Shown here piece after piece: positions 1 to 10,560 of a DNA stretch of 64,000 bases. The stretch spans positions 36,081 through 100,080 of the forward strand of contig JAUCBJ010007798.1 in NCBI GenBank assembly GCA_032718475.1. The letters are read 5' to 3'. How positions within the stretch are numbered: position 1 is the stretch's first letter; each line of letters begins with the position of its first letter. This DNA is from Nemertoderma westbladi. Lineage: Eukaryota > Xenacoelomorpha > Nemertodermatida > Nemertodermatidae. Position numbers and translations under genes: made by a program. The notes beneath the pieces are model-generated. The model did no database searches, was not told where the DNA came from, and saw only the letters and a program-made list of their open reading frames with translations.

Positions 1-2179
1 ACTGGTCCTCTCTGTTGCAACGACCAAGTGTGAGATCCAGCTTCACACTACAGCTGAGCAACAGGTATGAGGCTCTTGCCTCTGAGGCGGCAGATCACTG
101 TGAGGGCTATACTGCCTTTACAGAAGCAGTTAAGTTAGCAGCTGCAGAAACAGTTCCTGTATACCCTCGAAACAGGAAAAGGGCCCCCTGGACTGACAAC
201 AAAATTCAGAAGTGCCGAAATGACCTTCATAAGGCGCAGAAAGAGTCCCGACTCAAACAGACTACAGCGGCCAAGAATGCAGTTAAGGCTGCATCTAGGT
301 CCCTGAACAGGCAGTACTCTGCTAATCTACAGGAGCTAATAAACCAACAGGTTGATGCCATCAATGCTGTTGACGACAGCAGGCAATCATCCCAGGCATG
401 GAAATCGATCAATCTGCTTACTGGGCGGAAAAGCCAACCAACCACCAAGGTTAAGGCTGAATCACCAGCCGATCGCCTCAATGGTTGGAAAGCCCACTTT
501 GAAAAGCTCCTCAATAATGACAGGGTATTGCCTGATAACTTTATAGAAGTAAAAGTGTCTGAGTCTGTACTCCCAGATATTCCCATTGGCGATATCTCCT
601 TTGCAGAAGTGAAGGCTGCTGCAAAGAGCATTAAGACCAATCGTGCCAGTGGAGTAGATGGTGTTCCCCCTGAGGTCTTTAAAATACCTGAGTTTTTAAA
701 CCTCATCTATCCCATCATAGTAGACATGTACCGAACAACAAGAGTCCCACAAGAAATTAAAACAAATAAGTTGGTGCCAGTTCCCAAGAAGGGCAACCTA
801 ACACTCTATGGTTCTTTTCGGGGAATCTCATTGATCTCGATTGCTGCAAAGCTATACAATAGGATTCTATTAAATCGCATCAGGGATCCCATTGAGAGAC
901 TGCTCCGTGGAAATCAGAATGGGTTCCGTAAAGGTCGTGGGACCATGGAGCCCATTTTGGCACTTAGAAGGATAGTTGAAGAGTTATCAAAAAAGAAAGA
1001 CAGGCATCTGGCTGTTACCTTTGTTGACTTCTTCAAGGCCTTTGATTCAGTCTCTTGCTCACGTATGCTCAGCATACTTTCATTATATGGGATTCCTGAT
1101 GAAATTATTGCAGCAATCAGATCAGTATACGATGGTTCGACAACATTTGTGTCTACTGTTGACGGTGACACAGAACCATTTGAAGTGTTATGGGGCGTCC
1201 TCCAAGGAGACACACTTGCACCATTCTTGTTCATTAATGTGGTTGACTATGTTCTACGCATGTCCTTAGATCATTATAATGATGATGGGGTGATGATAAC
1301 TCCACCTACTGGCTCCAGAAGTCGAGGAAATCCTGCCAAGTACCTAACTGATCTAGACTTTGCTGATGACTTAGGAGTACTCTCAGAATCATTAGAGGGA
1401 GCCCAACGGCTCCTCAGCTCATTAGAACATGCTGCTTCTAGTGTTTGTCTTTTTATTAACTCCAGAAAGACCAAAATTCTGACAGTTAACTTTGAAAGTC
1501 CTCAGCAAGTCTCTGATCGGATGAACATAAGCTCAAAGGATGGTATGCTTGAGCATGTGGGCGACTTCTGTTACCTGGGATCATGGATCCGGAAGTCAGG
1601 TGAGGACCTTCGAATACGTAAGGGAAAGGCATGGGAAGCCTTGAATAGGCTTTCCAGGATTTGGAAGTCACCGAGAATTAATCGGAAACTTAAGGTCCGA
1701 TTATTTAGAGCAGCAGTAGTTCCAGTACTCCTCTACGGGAGTCCATGCTGGGCTCTAACTGCTGAGGACACCAAATCTCTGGATGGCACATTCACAAGAA
1801 TGCTACGCCGGGTTCATTGTGTCAAGTACAATGCACACATCTCCAACCAGACACTATATAACATTGGAGGTGTCTCATTGGTTCCCCCAAGCTTGACACT
1901 AGAACAAAATCGCCTCCGCTTTGCAGGACATTGCTTTCGCCGTGAGGACCAGCCAGTGCATAATCTTGTACTTTGGCAGCCTCATGGAGTGAATAAGCAT
2001 GGTGGACAGCCCATGACTTTCTTGAGACGCATCTTAAAGGACACTGGCCTTAAAGATGCGGATGATCTAGCAAATGTCATGGGTAATAGGGAGTTGTGGC
2101 GGTGCAATTTTGTTGACAAGCCGGCACAGCATTCTTAAAAATGCAGCTGCAATGCAGCATGCCGATCCTAGTAGTAGTA
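1..2179 (+). mobile_element. RTE-like LINE, family A copy 1 (5' cut by window edge)
   Basis: The element enters from beyond the left edge and ends at about 2179. Only about 40 bases separate the stop codon from the tail, which runs through the conserved word gcatgccgatcc into (TAG)n. A single APE-RT ORF, a minimal 3' UTR and a short microsatellite tail are typical of the RTE group. The clade call is by analogy; RTE-X or a related clade is possible. Six related copies lie in this window, which defines the 3' end well. Confidence 0.85.
3..2138 (+). CDS. LINE A reverse transcriptase, C-terminal part, open to its stop
   Basis: Partial ORF2-type protein open from the first in-frame codon at 3 to the stop at 2138, about 711 codons. 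The first 200 residues are the linker between endonuclease and RT, rich in K/R/Q. RT motifs follow: motif A FVDFFKAFDSV (near 1021), motif B GVLQGDTLAPF (near 1195) and motif C FADD (near 1360). After the thumb comes a conserved C-terminal block, RLRFAGHCFRREDQPVHN. It would make cDNA by target-primed reverse transcription. The APE endonuclease lies outside the window, so completeness is unknown. No stop or frameshift is seen, so this is one of the least damaged copies here. Confidence 0.85.
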   Translation, partial: WSSLLQRPSVRSSFTLQLSNRYEALASEAADHCEGYTAFTEAVKLAAAETVPVYPRNRKRAPWTDNKIQKCRNDLHKAQKESRLKQTTAAKNAVKAASRSLNRQYSANLQELINQQVDAINAVDDSRQSSQAWKSINLLTGRKSQPTTKVKAESPADRLNGWKAHFEKLLNNDRVLPDNFIEVKVSESVLPDIPIGDISFAEVKAAAKSIKTNRASGVDGVPPEVFKIPEFLNLIYPIIVDMYRTTRVPQEIKTNKLVPVPKKGNLTLYGSFRGISLISIAAKLYNRILLNRIRDPIERLLRGNQNGFRKGRGTMEPILALRRIVEELSKKKDRHLAVTFVDFFKAFDSVSCSRMLSILSLYGIPDEIIAAIRSVYDGSTTFVSTVDGDTEPFEVLWGVLQGDTLAPFLFINVVDYVLRMSLDHYNDDGVMITPPTGSRSRGNPAKYLTDLDFADDLGVLSESLEGAQRLLSSLEHAASSVCLFINSRKTKILTVNFESPQQVSDRMNISSKDGMLEHVGDFCYLGSWIRKSGEDLRIRKGKAWEALNRLSRIWKSPRINRKLKVRLFRAAVVPVLLYGSPCWALTAEDTKSLDGTFTRMLRRVHCVKYNAHISNQTLYNIGGVSLVPPSLTLEQNRLRFAGHCFRREDQPVHNLVLWQPHGVNKHGGQPMTFLRRILKDTGLKDADDLANVMGNRELWRCNFVDKPAQHS

Positions 2180-2440
2180 TATTATATATATTCATTAATG
2201 TCATTTCATCCAACATAATTTAAATCTGACATCATTAGTTATGTATATATACGGTGCGTTTTTAGACCTCACCATTTTATTATATTTGCCTATTTTACTT
2301 AACCTTTGTAATTTACTTAACCATTATATACCGTGCGTTTTAAATTTTGTTTTTAACAGTTATCACCCTAGAATTTTATCAATATAGCCTGCCGGGGCGT
2401 AAACCGAGCTTTGAAATTGAAATCTATCTTTGTACTAAAA
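2180..2440. other. AT-rich sequence resembling a LINE 3' tail (weak)
   Basis: Directly after LINE A copy 1 there is AT-rich DNA with two 'cgtgcgtttt'-like words and repeated 'atttacttaac'. It resembles the 3' UTR of the CR1/L2-like element C near 31420-31500, and ends with tttgaaattgaaatctatc, a common style of LINE tail. No coding part is attached. An eroded 3' end of a C-like LINE is the best guess. Confidence 0.3.
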
Positions 2441-3900
2441 CGGTAAGTATAGCTGAGATTCACTGATTAATTAAGACATCTTCCTCCAGCTACTACGTGA
2501 CTTGAAGTACTAAGAAATTTGAACTTACTTTAAGAAAAATAATACACTTTTTCCTGAGTACCGCCAACCAAATTGTAGACAGATTAAGATTTTCCAATAA
2601 AGTTATCTAACGAAACAAAACACAACCCTCTTCTACTCTTATCGTTTTGTTTCAATTACAAGAAAAAAACTGACAAATTTTATATGTTTCTTCGTCAGTA
2701 ATCAATCAGATAATTCTATCGGAAACCCCAAATACAATTACCGCGTTGTGGGCGGGTTAAGATGTCTGCTTCATTGAAACTCAATTCACACTGGAGTCAA
2801 CCCCCTACACACGCCGACTCACCTCATGGCGCAGCGCTAACTAAGTTACCTGTGATGAATCGCCGGGCTGTGTACGCCTGTGAGGCTATTTTACTCACCG
2901 ATACTAATTTGACGTGCCGACCCGAGAACTGAGAATCCGGAGAGAAATAGCAGGATGGGTAGAGGCTGAGATTCCAACCGACCAACTGTAAGATGCATCA
3001 TTAGCTAGTCACCAGTAATCATACGCATACACGAGCTACATCCAACACCTGCGCACGCCTTTCTCCACCCAATTTCTTTTGTTTTAAACTACAACATAAA
3101 GAAGAATAAGATATTTATTGCGTAACTAATTTGGTTTTCACTCTCTCTCTATCTCTCAGCAGTTTTCAGAAATTGCTTTCACGCATCGTCAGATTTGCAA
3201 ACGAGCGATTTGCAAGTCTAAAGTTGCCTCCTCTGCGCCGTGTGAATGCAGATGCAGCACACAGGGGGTAAGTGTATGCTGGGGTACTGTTCACCTCCAG
3301 GCCAGCAGGGTGTGATTGACGCCGGGACAGAGCGACCAACTTCACGGAGATAGTGATAGCTTCCGTGCCGGTAGTGGGATTCATATATTCCTCATTATAC
3401 AATCACATGGATCCTACTGAGTGTACCGGTAGGCTCTATTATATTTGACACGGTATTTACGTTTTCGTCCTGATTACGGAGAGGAATCGCTCGATCGAAG
3501 CGGAATTATAGTAATTTAATCCGATTACACCGATCCCGATGTCGCTTCATCATAAATCCCGCGTAATTTCCTCCAAATTTCGTTGGCCAACATTCAATTA
3601 ACTTTCTGAAAAAATAATGGAGTACATAATTAATATCAGCTTATGTTCCAAAATGTAATTAATGTATTGTTGATATGGGTAAGAGGTTTACAATATCAGA
3701 ATATAATCTGTGTGTAAATAAATACATGGAGTTAGTTACTGTATCTATCTTTTCCCAGTGGGTTAACTGTTAACATGTTTTTTAGCCCCCCCCCCCCACC
3801 CCCCACCCCCACCAGGACGGAGGTATTCGATGTGGAGTGGCCTATCATCATATTTTGGCCTTTTACTTAATTAAAAAAGTAAAAGGCCTTCAGGATTAAG
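2441..3900. other. No gene recognised; poly-C tract and short hairpin
   Basis: No ORF with family features. A C-rich tract lies at 3785-3811. At 3857-3888 an inverted repeat with arms ggccttttact/agtaaaaggcc surrounds an A/T loop just upstream of the next LINE copy. A 78-codon open frame on the minus strand (3166-3402) has no recognisable domain and is probably chance. Confidence 0.5.
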
Positions 3901-5862
3901 AAATGACCTTCATAAGGCGCAGAAAGAGTCCCGACTCAAACAGACTACAGCGGCCAAGAATGCAGTTAAAGCTGCATCTAGGTCCCTGAACAGGCAGTAC
4001 TCTGTTAATCTACAGGAGCTAATAAACCAACAGGTTGATGCCATCAATGATGCTGACGACAGCAGGCAATCATCCCAGGCATGGAAATCGATCAATCTGC
4101 TTACTGGGCGGAAAAGCCAACCAACCACCAAGGTTAAGGCTGAATCACCAGCCGATCGCCTCAATGGTTGGAAAGCCCACTTTGAAAAGCTCCTCAATAA
4201 TGACAGGGTATTGCCTGATAACTTTATAGAAGTAAAAGTGTCTGAGTCTGTACTCCCAGATATTCCCATTGGCGATATCTCCTTTGCAGAAGTGAAGGCT
4301 GCTGCAAAGAGCATTAAGACCAATCGTGCCAGTGGAGTAGATGGTGTTCCCCCTGAGGTCTTTAAAATACCTGAGTGTTTAAAGCTCATCTATCCCATCA
4401 TAGTAGACATGTACCGTACAACAAGAGTCCCACAAGAAATGAAAACAAATAAGTTGGTGCCTGTTCCCAAGAAGGGCAACCTAACACTCTATGGTTCTTT
4501 TCGGGGAATCTCATTGATCTCGATTGCTGCAAAACTATACAATAGAATTCTATTAAATCGCATCAGGGATCCCATTGAGAGACTGCTACGTGGAAATCAG
4601 AATGGGTTCCGTAAAGGTCGTGGGACCATGGAGCCCATTTTGGCACTTAGAAGGATAATTGAAGAGCTATCAAAAAAGAAAGACAGGCATCTGGCTGTTA
4701 TCTTTGTTGACTTCTTCAAGGCCTTTGATTCAGTCTCTCGCTCACGTATGTTCAGCATACTTTCATTATATGGGATTCCTGATGAAATTATTGCAGCAAT
4801 CAGATCAGTATACGATGGTTCGACAACATTTGTGTCTACTGTTGACGGTGACACAGAACCATTTGAAGTGTTATGGGGCGTCCTCCAAGGAGACACACTT
4901 GCACCATTCTTGTTCATTATTGTCGTTGACTATGTTCTACGCATGTCCTTAGATCATCATAATGATGATGGGGTGATGATAACTCCACCTACTGGCTCCA
5001 GAAGTCGAGGAAATCCTGCCAAGTACCTAACTGATCTAGACTTTGCTGATGACTTAGGAGTACTCTCAGAATCATTAGAGGGAGCCCAACGGCTCCTCAG
5101 CTCATTAGAACATGCTGCTTCTAGTGTTGGTCTTTTTATTAACTCCAGAAAGACCAAAATTCTGACAGTTAACTTTGAAAGTCCTCAGCAAGTCTCTGAC
5201 CGGATGAGCATAAGCTCAAAGGATGGTATGCTTGAGCATGTGGACGACTTCTGTTACCTGGGATCATGGATCCGGAAGTCAGGTGAGGACCTTCGAATAC
5301 GTAAGGGAAAGGCATGGGCAGCCTTGAATAGGCTTTCCAGGATTTGGAAGTCACCTAGAATTAATCGGAAACTTAAGGTCCGATTATTTAGAGCAGCAGT
5401 AGTTCCAGTACTCCTCTACGGGAGTCCATGCTGGGCTCTAACTGCTGAGGACACCAAATCTCTGGATGGCACATTCACAATAATGCTACGCCGGGTACAT
5501 TGTGTCAAGTACAATGCACACATCTCCAACCAGACACTATATAACATTGGAGGTGTCTCATTGGTTCCCCCAAGCTTGACACTAGAACAAAATCGCCTCC
5601 GCTTTGCAGGACATTGCTTTCGCCGTGAGGACCAGCCAGTGCATAATCTTGTACTTTGGCAGCCTCATGGAGTGAATAAGCATGGTGGACAGCCCATGAC
5701 TTTCTTGAGACGCATCTTAAAGGACACTGGCCTTAAAGATGCGGATGATCTAGCAAATGTCATGGGTGATAGGGAGTTGTGGCGGTGCAATTTTGTTGAC
5801 AAGCCGGCACAGCATTCTTAAAAATGCAGCTGCAATGCAGCATGCCGATCCTAGTAGTAGTA
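3901..5862 (+). mobile_element. RTE-like LINE, family A copy 2 (5'-truncated)
   Basis: Similarity to copy 1 starts abruptly at about 3901 in the linker upstream of RT and runs to the same 3' end (gccgatcctagtagtag). The APE endonuclease is absent. Abrupt 5' truncation with an intact 3' end is the usual result of incomplete target-primed reverse transcription. Similar A/T-rich words (taattaaaaaa) flank both sides, but a target-site duplication could not be fixed. Confidence 0.88.
3902..5821 (+). CDS. LINE A reverse transcriptase, 5'-truncated but uninterrupted
   Basis: Frame open from the truncation point at 3902 to the stop at 5821 (639 codons). There is no in-frame ATG before the RT core; the first TTG/ATG-type codon is at 4211. 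The RT keeps motif A (FVDFFKAFDSV), motif B (GVLQGDTLAPF) and FADD (near 5040). It differs from copy 1 by scattered substitutions only. Without a promoter, endonuclease or clear start, independent translation is unlikely. The absence of stops means insertion was recent. Confidence 0.82.
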   Translation, partial: NDLHKAQKESRLKQTTAAKNAVKAASRSLNRQYSVNLQELINQQVDAINDADDSRQSSQAWKSINLLTGRKSQPTTKVKAESPADRLNGWKAHFEKLLNNDRVLPDNFIEVKVSESVLPDIPIGDISFAEVKAAAKSIKTNRASGVDGVPPEVFKIPECLKLIYPIIVDMYRTTRVPQEMKTNKLVPVPKKGNLTLYGSFRGISLISIAAKLYNRILLNRIRDPIERLLRGNQNGFRKGRGTMEPILALRRIIEELSKKKDRHLAVIFVDFFKAFDSVSRSRMFSILSLYGIPDEIIAAIRSVYDGSTTFVSTVDGDTEPFEVLWGVLQGDTLAPFLFIIVVDYVLRMSLDHHNDDGVMITPPTGSRSRGNPAKYLTDLDFADDLGVLSESLEGAQRLLSSLEHAASSVGLFINSRKTKILTVNFESPQQVSDRMSISSKDGMLEHVDDFCYLGSWIRKSGEDLRIRKGKAWAALNRLSRIWKSPRINRKLKVRLFRAAVVPVLLYGSPCWALTAEDTKSLDGTFTIMLRRVHCVKYNAHISNQTLYNIGGVSLVPPSLTLEQNRLRFAGHCFRREDQPVHNLVLWQPHGVNKHGGQPMTFLRRILKDTGLKDADDLANVMGDRELWRCNFVDKPAQHS

Positions 5863-6044
5863 ATTAAAAAAACTTTTACTTACTATATTAAATATATTTT
5901 TCGCTTTGGAGAGCATTATCATAATGTTCTGGAATATAATATATATTTTGTTACGTTCTGTCAACTTCTCAGCGTTTCTGGTGAATTACTCGTAACGCAA
6001 CGCTGCAAGGTACCACTTTGCAGCGTTGTGGTTTATATGACGGA

Positions 6045-6747
6045 ACGCTGCAAAGTAATCAATAACCTGGAAACAACTTCAATTACCGTATTCCAGAATG
6101 AAATAGTTCCATTTATATTATGGTAATAGTTCCGTATAGCACTAAATTATTATTACATAAATCATTATTACCATGGCAACATTGTAGAGTTCTAGAACAA
6201 AATATAAATATTATACACTATTCTAGAACATAAATATAATAAAAAAATATAATGTTCTAGAACATATAGCAAGTTATTTTTCAAATTTAAAATTGCCAGT
6301 AATTAAAAAAATTATTCAAAACAATTTTTGGGGTACAAAATGAACAAGTCAAATTAAGGCAATTAAAAAAAGACAGGTACGGAGAAAATTAATAAAAATA
6401 TACGATGCCAGAGCTTTGTGTTATGAGTGCATTAACTATATGAGGATAAATTATCCAAAAATTTGACAGAATACATGTGGAGGTAATAGAAAAGAAATGG
6501 AAAATTGAACTGATTCCATGAGATATTAAAGGCCAATAAAAGCCAATACCCAATTGATAAATAAACTAATAAGTTACATCGGTATACAAAAACTCAATAA
6601 TGAATATAAAATTTAAATGTATTCAGAAATTGATTTAAAGATTAATTTCTTTCAATTTACTAGCTATTTTAAAATTAAAAGAAATTAGCTATATGTTCTA
6701 GAACATTACATTTTTTATTTATTTATGTTCTAGAATAGTATATAATA
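6045..6747. mobile_element. Long-TIR AT-rich DNA element E, copy 1, left part
   Basis: Left arm plus interior of a non-autonomous DNA element. Words in 6120-6262 (agttctagaac, gttctagaacatatagc) recur in inverse order at 6690-6747 (gctatatgttctagaac, ttctagaatagtat). The arm also carries taccatggcaacatt. The matching outermost right-arm sequence (gttgccatagtaataac...) is found only at 22781, beyond the Gypsy and LINE nest. The element therefore appears split by about 16 kb of later insertions. A hairpin (arms caacgctgcaa/ttgcagcgttg) at 5998-6028 lies just outside the left end. Confidence 0.6.
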
Positions 6748-6858
6748 CTTTAGCGTCACGCTAATTCGCAAACATTATATTGTGGGTAGTTGAACGATAT
6801 TATATTTTCGTATTAATATTCAATAACTGAATAATGCGATGACATATGTCTATATTTA

Positions 6859-6987
6859 TTACCCTATTATTGAGTTATTTTCCCGGTTATTTAACCCGCG
6901 GGCAGGAAACAACCCGAGGGCGAAGCCCGAGGGTGTTCCTGCCCAAGGGTTAAATAACAGGGAAAATAACTCAATAATAGGGTAATA
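6859..6987. repeat. Long near-perfect hairpin
   Basis: An inverted repeat of about 129 bp. Outer arms are ttattaccctattattgag / ctcaataatagggtaataa, continuing through ttttccc/gggaaaa and gcccgagggc-type inner sequence around a short gaa loop. The arms differ by only a few bases. It could be a foldback MITE or the subterminal part of element K. Confidence 0.8.
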
Positions 6988-7862
6988 AGTGTGTTATTCC
7001 CCATTACCTTCACTTACCTACGAGTAATTTATGGCTAAGGCTTCAAACATTTCTAAAAGGGTTTTGTTTGGGGGGAGTTTATTAAAAATGGGGCGTGGTA
7101 TTTTTGGGGGGAAATAATTATGCATATATATTTTATCACTATTTTTTTCCTATATTGATACGATTTAATTCAACGACAATGACTTATGGTAGACATTATT
7201 TCAGTAATCTTATTTTATGTCTATTATTTCAGTCATTTTTAATGCTTTCATATGTGGCCTTTCTGCGCAGTAGAGCAATCAAAACATTTATTAAATTATG
7301 TATTTATATAGTAGGTAACAGCGTAAATGTTATAGCTCTATTTATCATATTTATTTCCCAGCTACAGATAAGGGGACTTTCGACGGAATAAAAAGCGGGT
7401 GTAACAAGGGCGCATTTTTGCTTGCATCCTGAAGTGGTAGCTAAATGAGTACCGGTACTGGCTTTTCCTCTGTGGAGTATAGTTCGAGGGGCACGTAATC
7501 CCTGGCCTAACAGCCGAATAAACATTTTACATTTTTTTTACTTTTATACCGCTCCAGGGTAAAATCGACGCAAATAACAGCTGATTACTCCTAAAAAATA
7601 CAACTGTAACCTGTTTTATTGTCTTTAACTTATTGTTTTGGTTAGAATAAGAGTGCAATTTGTAAACGCTGATTCCCCTTAATTTTTAATTTAACATTAA
7701 GACGAAATATAAATTCGACGAGATGGGATTTGCGTCCAACAACCCCCCCCCCCCCCCCCCCACGTCTCCTTAGTGATCGATCTTTCTTGAATAACGTACA
7801 TTTGTTATCACAGTTTGCAGATTTGGGGACTGACTCTTGACGCAGAAAATATTAAAACTAAG

Positions 7863-8460
7863 GTAACAGTTCCGAATCCGCATAGCACTACATTTTTATA
7901 CCATAAATCATGGTTACCATGGCAACATTTTAGAGTTCTAGAACAAATTATAAATATTATACAGTATTATTATACACTAATTCTAGAACTTAAATAAAAT
8001 TAAAAATATAACGTTCTAGTACATATAGCTAGTTATTTATCAATTTTTAATTAGCTTGTAATTTAAAAAAATATAAAATTGTTTTATTAATGTTTGGTGC
8101 TTTGGAAATTTTCAATTTTCATTTAATTGTATTCAGAAATTCATTTAAATACTTTTTTTAATTTACTAGCTATTTTAATTTAAAAAAAATAGCTACCGGT
8201 ATATGTTAGAAATATAACAATTTTCAATATTCATTTAAATGTATTCAGAAATTCATTTAAATACTTTTTTTAATTTACTAGCTATTTAAAATTAAAAATA
8301 AACTAACTATATGTTCTAGAACGTAATATTATTTTATTTTATTTATGGTTTAGAATAGTATAATTATTTTCATTTGTTCTGCAACTCTTCAACGTTGCCA
8401 TGTAACAATGATATATGTTTTAAAAATATAGCGCTATATAGCGGTATATGTAGCGGTATT
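7863..8460. mobile_element. Long-TIR AT-rich DNA element E, copy 2
   Basis: The left arm (gcatagcac, ggttaccatggcaacattt, agttctagaac) pairs with the right arm read in reverse (gttctagaacg near 8318, gttgccatgtaac near 8394, gctatatagcg). Sequence and order match copy 1 at 6120-6747. The arms, about 170 bp each, contain several ttctagaa palindromes. No coding capacity. It lies inside element K, so E was active after, or moved with, K. Confidence 0.6.
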
Positions 8461-9219
8461 CCTTCTAGAATAATATTTTTTAAAAGGAACTACAGTATAA
8501 TAAATTGAAATTATATATAAAAATTAACAAGTGCTACGATAAAAAAATTTGTACGGGAAAGTACTGTAGGAGAACGGAACCAGTGTCGAAAATAATAGTA
8601 TGCTTACCTAAAACATAGCTACCGTAAAATTTAGTTGCTTGAATATGAAAGGGACATTTTATCATTGAAGGAATTGCAGCAATAATGTGAATTTCTCGCA
8701 TTCTCCTCATATTATCAGGTCTCAATCTTTAAAATCAGTTCCAGATTTACTATACCTATTCCACGTATGCGCCTCTGTACATTACTTTAGCTGCCTTAAG
8801 TTCTAATCAAAGTAGTTGTGAATTGTAACCATGGTAGCTAGTGGATGGAACCTATTAATATGCGAATATTTTATATTTTATTATTATATTCTAATTGATT
8901 GGATGTAACTAAGCTACCAAAAGCGGGATGGGATTAATAACTGGTTATTTTCCCTAGGGCGAATTCGGATATTTTTTTACATAGCCCACCATTGTATTGT
9001 TATTTTAAACAGTTTGTAATGGGGAATAACACGTAGATAGGCGTACAATACAGCAGTACCGGTAGGATACGGTTAATTTGTACAAGCTGCTTGTCCGTGA
9101 GTCAGTACTCAGATAAATGTGTATATCTGGTGGTTGCCCGGCAACCACGTAAACAATAATATTGTAAATGTCCATTAACTGGCGTACGCCACATTAGCCC
9201 CCTAGTGGAATGTAAGAGG

Positions 9220-10560
9220 AATGGACCACCTAAAAGTATCTGGGTGGGGCGTTAATAATACGACCAGATCTTGTAGTGATTGGCGTAGGCTGTGGTACTG
9301 CTGGTGGTGTAGTTGGCGGGACTGAAGGGGTGGGTCGTGTGCTTAGTTTGTCTTGTAGTGGGGGCTGTGACTGTGGAGAGCCACTACAATAGGCCACCTT
9401 GAGCCGGTCAATGGAAACCGTTTCACAACGCCCTGTCACATCAAGGACGAAGTACTTGTCCGATGTATCTAGAATGCGGAATGGGCCATTGTACGGGCGT
9501 TGTAGCGGTCCGTGATGGGCGTCTCGCCGGACATAGACGTATCTGGTGGTGGCAAGGTTGTTTGGAACGGCTGTGGGACGGCGGCTGTGGTACTCCGGGA
9601 TCAGTGGGTGACAGAGCGCATGGAGTTCTGTAGACGACAGAGGAAGTCCGAGGAAGGTGGCTCCATTCGAGGAGCTGGCGCGATGAACTTGCCGGGTACG
9701 TGGAGGCTGGTACCGTATACAAGGTCAGCGGGAGAGCAGCCGGAGTCCTCGCGCCACGCAGTCCGGATGATAAGGAGGACCATGGGGAGTTCGTCCATCC
9801 AGTTGGGACCGACAAGGCAGGCCTTAAGAGAGGCCTTGAGTTGGTGATGGAGGCGTTCTACCATGCCATTGGCCTGTGGGTGGTAGGCGGTTGTTTTGGA
9901 CGCCGATATTCCTAGAAGTCTGTGTAGTTCAGCCCTTAGATTGGATGTAAACTGGGAGCCGCTGTCGGAAGTGACATCACTGGGGACCCCGAAGCGAGAA
10001 ATCTAGTGGCAGAGAAAGGCTCTGGCACAGGTACCGAGACCTGCGCCAGAGCCTTTGTCCGCCACTGGATTTCTCGCCCATTGGGATGACTTCCGGCCAG
10101 CGGCTGAACCTATCGATGATCGAGAATAGATAGTTCATACCTTCGGAGACCGGTAGATGGCCGACTATGTCGATGTGTAGGCTGTCGAACCGGCAATCGG
10201 GAGGTTGACGGCGTGTGAGTGGAGCACTGATGTGCCGGTGGATTTTAGAGGCCTGGCACGGGTGACACTCCTGGAACCATTTTCGGACGTCGCGTTTCAG
10301 GCCGTGTCAGACGAAGCGGGACGAGATGGCGCATTGCATTGGCCGACTACCGGAATGGCCGAGTCCATGGATCGCGTCGAACACACGCCGAGTCCACTCC
10401 TTGGGGATTATAGGACGAGTTCGGCCTGTTGAGACGTCGCACAGGAGGGTGAAGTCGCCGAACCGGACGTCTTCAAGGACCAGGTTGGTTACGGCTGTCT
10501 GGTAGTCGTTTACCTCAGTAGATGATTGTTGTGCCGTGGCGAGTTGCCGGAAGTCAACGG
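9220..10560 (-). pseudogene. pol: Gypsy integrase and pol C-terminus, broken
   Basis: From right to left (minus strand): an N-terminal H-x3-H (IHGLGHSG) near 10375, then a stretch typical of the region before the core. The first catalytic Asp is in HIDIVG near 10170, the second in TSDSGSQF near 9970, and the Glu in [12 protein letters not shown] near 9860. The end reads TRSGRIINAPPRYF, typical of Gypsy pol C-termini. Frames change several times. A hairpin duplication (9994-10077) sits in the core between the first and second Asp, and an in-frame stop lies near 10010. Integrase would join cDNA ends to host DNA; this copy cannot. Confidence 0.85.
9994..10077. repeat. Inverted duplication (hairpin) inside the integrase core
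   Basis: gcgagaaatctagtggc... reads outward and returns as ...gccactggatttctcgc, with aaaggctctggc/gccagagccttt between. The right arm is an inverted copy of the left, replacing about 40 bp of normal integrase coding sequence. A local template switch during replication or reverse transcription is the likely cause. Confidence 0.8.

Larger units (their letters stand above)
6851..9030. mobile_element. 2.2-kb DNA element K inserted in the Gypsy LTR
   Basis: Unrelated DNA between the two halves of the LTR. A 15-bp inverted pair, gttattccccattac at about 6991 and gtaatggggaataac at 9016-9030, looks like terminal inverted repeats. The segment 6851-6990 before the left TIR is a long hairpin. No transposase ORF was found; open frames of about 98 codons (7095-7391) show no known motif. 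An E-family copy lies inside at about 7863-8460, and a poly-C run at 7742-7761. The element is non-autonomous; its superfamily is unknown. Confidence 0.6.
6750..9193 (-). repeat. 3' LTR of the Gypsy element, split by a DNA element
   Basis: 6750-6850 matches the inner half and 9031-9193 the outer half of the intact LTR at 13628-13880. The break lies after catatgtc, and LTR sequence resumes at cgtagataggcg. Outside the insertion the two LTRs are close in sequence, with small indels (for example an extra tggttgcc near 9130). Confidence 0.85.

Noticed and set aside
227-1671. Antisense frames of 60-160 codons opposite LINE A
   Set aside because: They recur at the same place in every A copy and mirror the RT codons; no independent signal.
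3166-3402. Small minus-strand gene of 78 codons
   Set aside because: No domain, no splice or promoter evidence, length within chance for this region.
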